Shown here in pieces: positions 6,866-13,169 of a stretch of 16,881 bases of DNA. Under the pieces are notes generated by a model that was not told the origin of the DNA, searched no databases, and worked only from the letters and a program-made list of their open reading frames with translations. The number at the start of each line of letters is the position of its first letter. Within the stretch, counting starts at the first letter, position 1. Origin of the DNA: Aquincola sp. (lineage in GTDB: Bacteria; Pseudomonadota; Gammaproteobacteria; Burkholderiales; Burkholderiaceae_C). The DNA is taken from assembly GCA_029884035.1 (NCBI GenBank), contig JAOUIM010000025.1:1-16881 (forward strand), read 5' to 3'. Made by a program: the position numbers and the translations under genes.

Positions 6866-9094
6866 ATGAGCACGACGGACCGCATCACGACCGGCCACCT
6901 GCAGGTGGCAACCCCGCTGTACCGCTTCATCGAAGACCGCGTCCTGCCGGGCACCGGGCTGGATCCGAAAGCATTCTGGTCCGGTTTCGATACCCTGGTC
7001 CACGACCTCGCGCCGAAGAACTCGGCCTTGCTTGCCGAACGCGACCGGCTGCAAGCCGAGATCGACGACTGGCACAGGGCCAACCCGGGATCGATCGGCG
7101 ACATGCCCGCCTACCGGGCGTTCCTCAAGCGCATCGGCTACCTCGTCGATCCCGCGGGCCCGGTGCAGTGCGACACGGCCAACGTGGACGACGAAGTCGC
7201 CAGGCTGGCCGGACCCCAACTGGTGGTGCCCATCCTCAACGCGCGTTATGCCCTCAACGCGGCGAACGCGCGCTGGGGCTCGCTGTATGACGCGCTGTAC
7301 GGCACCGACGTGATCAGCGAGGCCGGTGGGGCCGAGAAAGGCACCCGCTACAACCCGGCGCGCGGACAGAAGGTGATCGACTACGCGCGCGGCGTGCTCG
7401 ACCAGGCGGCGCGCTTGGCCGCGGGCTCGCACCGGGACGCGGCCGTCTATCGTGTCGAGAGCGGCGTGGCGGGCAGCCGTCTCGTCGTGGCGCTGAAGGA
7501 CGGCACGGTGACCGGGCTGGCGGACGCGGCCACATTCGCCGGCTTCCAGGGCGGCGCCGAGGCGCCATCATCGGTGCTGCTGCGCCATCACGGCCTGCAC
7601 CTGGACATCCGCATCGACCGCGAACACCCCATCGGTCGGGCAGACGCCGCCGGTGTCGCCGACGTGGTGGTGGAGGCGGCGGTGACGACGATCCTCGACC
7701 TCGAGGACTCGGTGGCCGTGGTCGACGCCGACGACAAGGTGCTGGCCTACCAAAACTGGCTGGGCATCCTGCGCGGCACGCTGACCGAGGAAGTCGCCAA
7801 GGGTGGCAAGGTGTTCACGCGCCGCCTCGAAGCCGACCGCGTCTATACCGGCGCCGACGGACGGACGCTGGTCCTGCCCGGCCGCTCGCTGCTGTTCGTA
7901 CGCAATGTCGGCCACCTGATGACCAACCCGGCGGTCCTGCTCCGCGACGGCAGCGAGATCCCGGAAGGCATCCTCGACGCCGTCGTGACGACGACGATCG
8001 CCCTGCACGACCTGAAGCGCCTGGGCACCCCCGGCCTGCACAACACGCGTACCGGCAGCGTCTACATCGTCAAGCCGAAGATGCATGGCCCGGCCGAGGT
8101 GGCGTTCGCCGTCGAGATCTTCCGTCGTGTGGAGGCGCTGCTGGGTCTGGCGGAGAACACCGTCAAGCTGGGCATCATGGACGAGGAGCGGCGCACCAGC
8201 GTGAACCTGCGGGCCTGCATCGGGGCCGCGCGGCATCGCGTGGCGTTCATCAACACCGGCTTCCTCGACCGCACCGGCGACGAGATCCATACCGCCATGC
8301 AGGCCGGTCCGATGGTGCGCAAGCCCCGGATGAAGATCGCCAACTGGCTGCGAGCCTACGAGTTCAACAACGTGCAGATTGGCCTGGCCTGCGGGCTGCG
8401 CGGCCGCGCCCAGATCGGCAAGGGTATGTGGGCCATGCCCGACCTGATGGCCGACATGATGAAGGAGAAGATTGCGCATCCACAGGCCGGTGCCAACACC
8501 GCCTGGGTTCCGAGCCCGACCGCGGCGACCCTGCACGCGCTGCACTACCACCAGGTCGACGTCGCCACCCTGCAAGCGAGCATGGAGGAGTTCGCGCGTG
8601 GGCCCAAAGCCCAGATGGTGGAGGACAAGCTGCTGGACGCGATCCTCCAGGTCCCGGTGGCGCTGGTGCCGTTCTGGACGCCGGCCGAAGTGCAGCAGGA
8701 GCTGGACAACAACGTCCAAGGCATCCTCGGCTACGTGGTGCGCTGGATCGACCAGGGCGTGGGCTGCTCGAAGGTGCCCGACATCCACAATGTCGGTCTG
8801 ATGGAAGACCGCGCCACGCTGCGCATCAGCAGCCAGCACATCAGCAATTGGCTGCTGCATGGCGTCGCGACCGAGGCCCAGGTGCGCGCGACCTTCGAAC
8901 GCATGGCCGCCATGGTCGACCGCCAGAACGCCGGCGATCCGCTGTACCGCCCGATGGCCGGGCACTTCGAGACCTCGATGGCCTACCAGGGCGCCAGCGA
9001 CCTCGTCTTCAAGGGCAAGGAACAGCCCAACGGCTACACCGAGCCCTTGCTCCATGCGTGGCGTTTGAAAGTGAAGGCGACTCGCGCGTCCTGA
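6866..9094 (+). CDS. glcB: Malate synthase G
   Basis: Condenses glyoxylate with acetyl-CoA to give malate and CoA in the cytoplasm, the final step of glyoxylate and glycolate assimilation. With the ATG at 6866 it has 742 residues, slightly longer than the roughly 720-730 usual for isoform G. Recognisable segments include the N-terminal helical clasp, the isoform-G-type insertion before the barrel core, RNVGHLM with Arg346 (E. coli Arg338), MDEERRT with Glu440 (Glu427), LDRTGDE with Asp468 (Asp455), VGCSKVPDI with Cys634 (Cys617) and the catalytic base Asp648 in MEDRAT (Asp631). All expected active-site residues are present. Only 8 nt separate it from the dehalogenase stop. The upstream 35-codon extension of the frame overlaps the dehalogenase and is rejected. 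It converges on the DksA-like gene with a 39-nt gap and no clear terminator. Confidence 0.97.
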   Translation: MSTTDRITTGHLQVATPLYRFIEDRVLPGTGLDPKAFWSGFDTLVHDLAPKNSALLAERDRLQAEIDDWHRANPGSIGDMPAYRAFLKRIGYLVDPAGPVQCDTANVDDEVARLAGPQLVVPILNARYALNAANARWGSLYDALYGTDVISEAGGAEKGTRYNPARGQKVIDYARGVLDQAARLAAGSHRDAAVYRVESGVAGSRLVVALKDGTVTGLADAATFAGFQGGAEAPSSVLLRHHGLHLDIRIDREHPIGRADAAGVADVVVEAAVTTILDLEDSVAVVDADDKVLAYQNWLGILRGTLTEEVAKGGKVFTRRLEADRVYTGADGRTLVLPGRSLLFVRNVGHLMTNPAVLLRDGSEIPEGILDAVVTTTIALHDLKRLGTPGLHNTRTGSVYIVKPKMHGPAEVAFAVEIFRRVEALLGLAENTVKLGIMDEERRTSVNLRACIGAARHRVAFINTGFLDRTGDEIHTAMQAGPMVRKPRMKIANWLRAYEFNNVQIGLACGLRGRAQIGKGMWAMPDLMADMMKEKIAHPQAGANTAWVPSPTAATLHALHYHQVDVATLQASMEEFARGPKAQMVEDKLLDAILQVPVALVPFWTPAEVQQELDNNVQGILGYVVRWIDQGVGCSKVPDIHNVGLMEDRATLRISSQHISNWLLHGVATEAQVRATFERMAAMVDRQNAGDPLYRPMAGHFETSMAYQGASDLVFKGKEQPNGYTEPLLHAWRLKVKATRAS

Positions 9095-9133
9095 ACTCTG
9101 GCGGCAGCCGCCGCCCCGGAGCCGGGCGCCGAC

Positions 9134-9508
9134 TCAGCTGCGCGCGCGCTCGCGCACGGTTTCGCAGGCCACGCAGCGCTCGGCCCAGGGCTCGAGCCGC
9201 AGGCGGTCGAAGGCAATCGCGGTGCCACAGTCGCTGCACAAGCCGAATTCCGGTGCTTGCACACGGGCCAGCGCACGTGACACCTGCCCCTGCAAGGCGA
9301 TATCCCGATCTGCCATCGCCATGTCGAGCTCGCGGTCGGCCTCGCGCTGCGGTGCGTCGTCAGCGTCTTGCAGCAGGACCTCGCGCGCGTGCTCCACGCG
9401 CCCGGCGCCGCCCAGCCGCAATGCAATGCGCCGGTCCAACTCACGCTTTTCCAGCTCCAGGCGTTCCTCCAGGAGCGCGCGCTGACCCGAAGTGAGGGTG
9501 GTGACCAT
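9134..9508 (-). CDS. TraR/DksA-family zinc-finger protein
   Basis: A 124-residue protein with the DksA plan: an N-terminal coiled-coil region (about 8-85, rich in Glu, Arg and Leu heptads) and a C-terminal four-cysteine zinc finger, CSDC (91/94) and CVAC (112/115), in the typical frame GLCSDCGTAI...RLRLEPWAERCVAC. Family members bind the RNA polymerase secondary channel and, for true DksA, act with ppGpp. At the presumed coiled-coil tip the sequence is DADDAP (48-53): it keeps the two spaced acidic residues of the DksA DxxDxA motif but has Pro for the final Ala. It is shorter than E. coli DksA (151 residues), so it is more likely a paralogue than the main DksA. The start at 9508 lacks a clear ribosome-binding site. 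The same frame stays open upstream across the flavoprotein gene, but that part is antisense. Confidence 0.88.
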   Translation of the reverse strand: MVTTLTSGQRALLEERLELEKRELDRRIALRLGGAGRVEHAREVLLQDADDAPQREADRELDMAMADRDIALQGQVSRALARVQAPEFGLCSDCGTAIAFDRLRLEPWAERCVACETVRERARS

Positions 9509-9603
9509 GGCGCCATGTTGGTATCGGCCGGGATGCGGTGAATTGACACAACGCAAGCGCGGCGCGAGCACTGCCGGCAGCCCGGTGCCCTGGATCGGCT
9601 GCC

Positions 9604-9609
9604 TAAAAT
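9604..9609 (+). promoter_or_regulatory. Candidate -10 hexamer (TAAAAT) for the flavoprotein gene
   Basis: TAAAAT overlaps the first possible ATG (9608) and lies 7 nt before a second in-frame ATG at 9617. Initiation at the normal distance from the hexamer would start the transcript at about 9616-9617, making the message leaderless with ATG 9617 as its first codon. No good -35 is present at 17 bp (CCCGGT). The match is five of six. Confidence 0.35.
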
Positions 9610-10882
9610 GCCCGCAATGGTCGATCTGCTCCTCGACATCGAAGAACCACCTGCGCCTGCGCCGACCTTGTGTGATGTCCTCGTGGTCGGTGCCGGGCCT
9701 GCCGGCAGCGCCTGTGCACAGCAACTTGCGCGCGCCGGTTTCAGCGTCGTGCTGGCGGACCAGCATCAGTTCCCGCGCGACAAGATCTGCGGCGACGGCC
9801 TGATCCCCGACGCGCACACGGCCTTCGGGCGCCTGGGCGTTCACCAGGAGGTAATGAAGGCGGCCTATCGGGCCTCGCACGTGGGCTGCCTGGGCCCCAG
9901 CGGCGGTCGTGTCGACGTGCCCGGGCGCCTGGCGGTGCTGCCGCGCGTGCAGCTCGACGACATCCTGCGCCGCGCCGCGATGCGGGCAGGGGCGCAGTGG
10001 CTGGCGCCGGCCCGCTTCGAGGCGCCGCTGACCGACGGCACACGCGTGACGGGCGGCCTGTTCCGGCTGGAGGACGGGTCGAAACACGAACTGCGTGCCC
10101 AGTGGGTCGTGCTGGCCACCGGTGCAGTACCGCAGGCCCTGATGGCCGCCGGTCTTTGCGAACGCCGCACACCCAGCGGCATCGCGCTGCGGGGCTATGT
10201 GCGCAATCCGGCGATGGTGGGGCGCATCACAGCGCTCGAGGTCATGTGGCACAGGGCACTGTCCAAGGGCTACGGCTGGATCTTTCCATGCCCCGACGGC
10301 GTGTTCAACATCGGCGTGGGCCTCGCGCACAGCCATTCCAAGGCGCAGGACGGTCACGACACGATGGCCGAGGTGAACCTGCGCGACATGTTCAACCGCT
10401 TCTGCGCGGTCTACCCGGTCGCGCATGAACTGGTGACGACCGGCGAACGGCTCGCCCCGCTCAAGGGTGCGCCGCTGCGCTGCTCGCTCGAAGGCGCGCG
10501 ATTCTCACGCCCCGGTCTGCTCGTCACCGGCGAGGCCGCCGGCAGCACCTATGCGTTCACAGGCGAGGGCATCGGCAAGGCGATGGAAACCGGCATCCTC
10601 GCGGCGGAAACCATTGCCGAGGCGCGCGATACCTTCCTCACCGACGCACAGGCCCGGGCGAGCTACGAGGCGAACCTGCATGAACTCAAGCCGCGCTTCG
10701 AGCTCTACGAGAAGGCCAACCGCGTCAACGACCATCCATGGCTCGCTGACTTGGTGATTTCGCGCGCGAAGAAGAGTCCGCGCATCCTGGCCCGCATGAG
10801 CGCGGTGCTCGAAGAAAAGGGCAACCCGGGCAACCTGGTGTCGCTGCGCGGTATCGTTCGCTTGTTCATTCCCATTCCGTAG
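9608..10882 (+). CDS. Geranylgeranyl-reductase-family FAD-dependent oxidoreductase
   Basis: A soluble flavoprotein of up to 424 residues in the family that includes ChlP/BchP, archaeal geranylgeranyl reductases and FixC-like enzymes. Seen in order: FAD Rossmann motif VVGAGPAGS (27-34); PRDKICGDG (56-64), the family signature after the first fold; GYGWIFP (221-227), a hallmark of the family's substrate domain; and VTGEAAGSTYAFTGEGI (306-322), the second FAD contact, where the usual GDAAG is GEAAG. Family members reduce isoprenoid double bonds or oxidise polyprenyl-type substrates; the substrate here cannot be read from sequence, and no pigment-biosynthesis gene lies nearby. The first ATG (9608) is annotated, but ATG 9617 may be the real start because the -10-like TAAAAT overlaps the first. 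The glutamine amidotransferase gene follows by 86 nt. Confidence 0.9.
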   Translation: MPAMVDLLLDIEEPPAPAPTLCDVLVVGAGPAGSACAQQLARAGFSVVLADQHQFPRDKICGDGLIPDAHTAFGRLGVHQEVMKAAYRASHVGCLGPSGGRVDVPGRLAVLPRVQLDDILRRAAMRAGAQWLAPARFEAPLTDGTRVTGGLFRLEDGSKHELRAQWVVLATGAVPQALMAAGLCERRTPSGIALRGYVRNPAMVGRITALEVMWHRALSKGYGWIFPCPDGVFNIGVGLAHSHSKAQDGHDTMAEVNLRDMFNRFCAVYPVAHELVTTGERLAPLKGAPLRCSLEGARFSRPGLLVTGEAAGSTYAFTGEGIGKAMETGILAAETIAEARDTFLTDAQARASYEANLHELKPRFELYEKANRVNDHPWLADLVISRAKKSPRILARMSAVLEEKGNPGNLVSLRGIVRLFIPIP

Positions 10883-10920
10883 CCGACGTGGAGGCCACTG
10901 GCACGCCGCAGGCGCATGCC

Positions 10921-10944
10921 CTGCCGAGGCCCGGGGCCTGGCAG
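10921..10944 (+). terminator. Hairpin between flavoprotein and amidotransferase genes
   Basis: CTGCC and AGGCC pair with GGCCT and GGCAG around a CGG loop, ten pairs with one bulged G. No T run follows. It may attenuate or pause read-through into the amidotransferase gene, whose ATG is 25 nt downstream, or be a Rho-dependent end; it could also be chance in such GC-rich DNA. Confidence 0.3.
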
Positions 10945-10968
10945 CGCGGCGCGGCACTGTCCTGAACC

Positions 10969-11730
10969 ATGTGCCAGCTGCTCGGCATGAACGCCAACGT
11001 CCCGACGGACGTGATGTTCAGCTTCGACGGCCTGGCGCGGCGTGCCGATGAGCACAGGGACGGCTTCGGCATCGCATTCTTCGAGGACAAGGGGCTGCGC
11101 ACCTTCGTCGACCAGCACAGCGCGCGCGAGTCGCCGGTAGCGGCGCTGGTGCGGCGCTACCCGATACGCAGCGACAATGTCATCGCGCACATCCGCAAGG
11201 CCACTCAGGGCCGCATCGCGCTGGAGAACACGCATCCCTTCGTGCGCGAGTTGTGGGGCCGCTACTGGGTGTTCGCGCACAACGGCGACCTCCGCGGATT
11301 CAGGCCACGCCTGCATGCTGCATTCCGCCCTGTGGGCGACACCGACAGCGAGCATGCCTTCTGCTGGCTGATGCAGGAACTCGCCAAGTCACACGCCAGC
11401 GTGCCCACCGTCGACGAGCTCACGCTGACCTTGCGTGAGCTGCTGCCTCAGCCCGCCGCGCATGGCAGCTTCAACCTCCTGCTGTCCAATGGCCAGGCGC
11501 TCTGGGCCTTCTGCAGCACGAAGCTGCACGTCGTCGAGCGCGCGCACCCGTTCGGCGAGGCGACGCTCGCAGACGACGACGTGTCGGTGGACTTCGCTGC
11601 GCTCACCACGCCCGACGACCGCATCGTGGTCGTGGCCACCGAGCCAATGACCTGCAATGAGCGATGGATGGCCATGCGGCCAGGCGAACTGCGCGCCTTT
11701 TCACGCGGAGCGCCATTGACGGTGCACTGA
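10969..11730 (+). CDS. Class II glutamine amidotransferase (YafJ-like)
   Basis: A stand-alone Ntn-hydrolase glutaminase domain of 253 residues. The initiator Met is followed directly by Cys2 (MCQLLGMNAN), the N-terminal nucleophile after Met removal. The remaining hallmarks are present: HRDGFGIAFF (29-38), the substrate Arg in IAHIRKAT (Arg76), ENTHPF (86-91) and FAHNGDL (102-108). Such proteins hydrolyse glutamine and pass ammonia to a partner, but YafJ-type members have no synthase domain and their acceptor is unknown. There is no synthetase gene beside it. It may be co-transcribed with the upstream flavoprotein, although a hairpin lies between. The requirement for Cys at position 2 fixes the start even though no Shine-Dalgarno sequence is visible. 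Confidence 0.93.
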   Translation: MCQLLGMNANVPTDVMFSFDGLARRADEHRDGFGIAFFEDKGLRTFVDQHSARESPVAALVRRYPIRSDNVIAHIRKATQGRIALENTHPFVRELWGRYWVFAHNGDLRGFRPRLHAAFRPVGDTDSEHAFCWLMQELAKSHASVPTVDELTLTLRELLPQPAAHGSFNLLLSNGQALWAFCSTKLHVVERAHPFGEATLADDDVSVDFAALTTPDDRIVVVATEPMTCNERWMAMRPGELRAFSRGAPLTVH

Positions 11731-11775
11731 GGCGGGTCCGTGCCTGGTGCGCGATCCGTTGGGCACGTTCCCGCC
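11731..11775 (+). terminator. Imperfect hairpin directly after the amidotransferase gene
   Basis: GGCGGG (11731-11736) pairs with CCCGCC (11770-11775), and a second stem (about 11739-11745 with 11761-11767) stacks on it after a 2-nt internal mismatch, leaving a loop of about 15 nt. It begins at the base after the stop codon. No T run follows, so it would need Rho or act as an mRNA 3' end protector. Confidence 0.4.
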
Positions 11776-11900
11776 CAGTCGACTGCCCCCGAATGGGTGC
11801 CGCGATGACAGGCGCTAACTGATGGTCACCGCTTGCCGGCCTCGGACGCACTAGGATGCGTGGGAAGAATGCCCATTTCATGTCCGAAGGATTGCGAACC

Positions 11901-13076
11901 ATGAACATCTCGAGTCGGCTTTTCCTGGGTCTGGGAGCGGTCGTTGCATCGGTACTTGTCGCATGTGGCGGGGGCAGTGACGCCACCGGCAGCGGAACGA
12001 TGCGGCTGGCGCTGACCGATGCGCCGGCCTGCGGGTATGACAACGTCTGGGTCACCGTAGAGAAGGTGCGCGTGCACAAGAGCAGCAGCGCGGGTCCGAA
12101 CGACAGTGGCTGGTCCGAAATCGTGCTCGCGGCACCGCAACGTATCGACCTGCTCGAGTACACCAATGGCCGCGTGCTTCCGCTGGGCGAGACGCAGCTG
12201 CCTGCAGGTACCTACACCCAGATGCGGCTGGTGCTGGCATCTAACACCGGTGCCGATCCGATCGCCAACGCGATCAAGCCTACTGGGGGCGGCGTGACCG
12301 CCCTCGACACGCCCAGCGCGCAACAGAGCGGGCTGAAGGCCAACGTCAATCTCACGGTCAACCCGGACACGGTGGCCGATTTCGTGATCGACTTCAGTGC
12401 CTGCAAATCCTTCGTCAAGGCAGGCAACTCCGGCAAGTACCTGCTCAAACCGGTGCTGTCGGTCTACCCGGTGATCTCCTCCAAGATCGTCGGCTGGGTC
12501 GACACGGGAATAGCCGGCACAGCCGAGGTGTCCGTTCAGTCCCAGGGCGACGTGCTCCGGTCGGCGCGACCCGAAACGACAGCCGGTCCGAACCTCGGCC
12601 GCTTCGAGCTGGCCTGGGTTCCCGCCGGAAGCTACGCATTGGTCATCACCGCACCGAACCGCCTGAACGCAGTGATAACCGGCGTGAGTGTCACGGCGGC
12701 CGGCACGACGACGATCGGTAACAACGACACGGGACGCCTGACTCCGCCGGCGGCAGCCGCCAGCGCGGTGGTCAGCGGCACTGTCACGCCGAGCGCCGAT
12801 GCCGATGTGCGCGCGCTGCAGACCCTGAGCGGCGGTACCCCAGTCGAAGTGGCCTATGCCGGCGCCGACGCCACCGATGGCGTCTACTCGATGACGCTGC
12901 CGCGCGGCTACCTGCATACGGCGCCGTATGCGGCCGGCGCGACGAGTTTCGTGTTCTTGCCCGATACGACGCCTGTTGACAGCTACGCACTGGAAGCGCG
13001 GTCGGGCGGCACGACCCAGTTGCGCGACATCACGCCGCTGCTGGGTAACCGGACGGAGAACTTCACCTTCCCCTGA
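11901..13076 (+). CDS. DUF4382 lipoprotein
   Basis: A 391-residue envelope protein. The signal peptide ends in lipobox LVAC with Cys22 as the lipidated residue, followed by a flexible GGGSDATGSG. No Asp at +2, so outer-membrane sorting is expected. Residues about 33-185 form a DUF4382 domain (starting MRLALTDAPACGYDNVWVTV, with LPAGTYTQMRLVL in the middle). Two beta-rich segments follow (about 195-290 and 300-391) that resemble carboxypeptidase-regulatory or transthyretin-like folds (VPAGSYALVITAP; VVSGTVTP). The function of DUF4382 is unknown; surface or carbohydrate-facing binding is only a guess. The ATG at 11901 is chosen over in-frame ATGs at 11856 and 11880 because the signal peptide then starts correctly and AAGGA lies about 10 nt upstream. 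A long hairpin closes the gene. Confidence 0.88.
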   Translation: MNISSRLFLGLGAVVASVLVACGGGSDATGSGTMRLALTDAPACGYDNVWVTVEKVRVHKSSSAGPNDSGWSEIVLAAPQRIDLLEYTNGRVLPLGETQLPAGTYTQMRLVLASNTGADPIANAIKPTGGGVTALDTPSAQQSGLKANVNLTVNPDTVADFVIDFSACKSFVKAGNSGKYLLKPVLSVYPVISSKIVGWVDTGIAGTAEVSVQSQGDVLRSARPETTAGPNLGRFELAWVPAGSYALVITAPNRLNAVITGVSVTAAGTTTIGNNDTGRLTPPAAAASAVVSGTVTPSADADVRALQTLSGGTPVEVAYAGADATDGVYSMTLPRGYLHTAPYAAGATSFVFLPDTTPVDSYALEARSGGTTQLRDITPLLGNRTENFTFP

Positions 13077-13104
13077 ACGAGCGTCGGGGGGCCGCTCCCG
13101 ATAC

Positions 13105-13150
13105 GCCGAGGGCCGGAGCCGGGCAACAATACCCGGCACCGGCCCTCGGC
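13105..13150 (+). terminator. Long hairpin after the DUF4382 gene
   Basis: A 12-bp stem (13105-13116 with 13139-13150), one A-A mismatch, then a 6-bp stem (13118-13123 with 13132-13137) enclose the loop CAACAATA. It starts 28 nt after the stop codon and ends 19 nt before the next start codon. No T run follows on either strand. It is the strongest inverted repeat I found in the window and probably separates the two genes. Confidence 0.65.
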
Positions 13151-13169
13151 CATTGCGCGGTCGTGTTCC

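Noticed and set aside
7568..9055. A 495-codon open frame opposite glcB.
   Set aside because: In register with glcB codons; glcB has all active-site residues and explains the region.
9543..9548. A perfect TTGACA -35 hexamer upstream of the flavoprotein gene.
   Set aside because: At 16-18 bp downstream there is no -10-like sequence (GAGCAC at 17 bp), and it lies 55 bp from the TAAAAT hexamer, too far to pair with it.
9509..10426. An N-terminal extension of the DksA-like frame by about 300 codons.
   Set aside because: It is antisense to, and in register with, the flavoprotein gene. Family homology begins only at the ATG at 9508.
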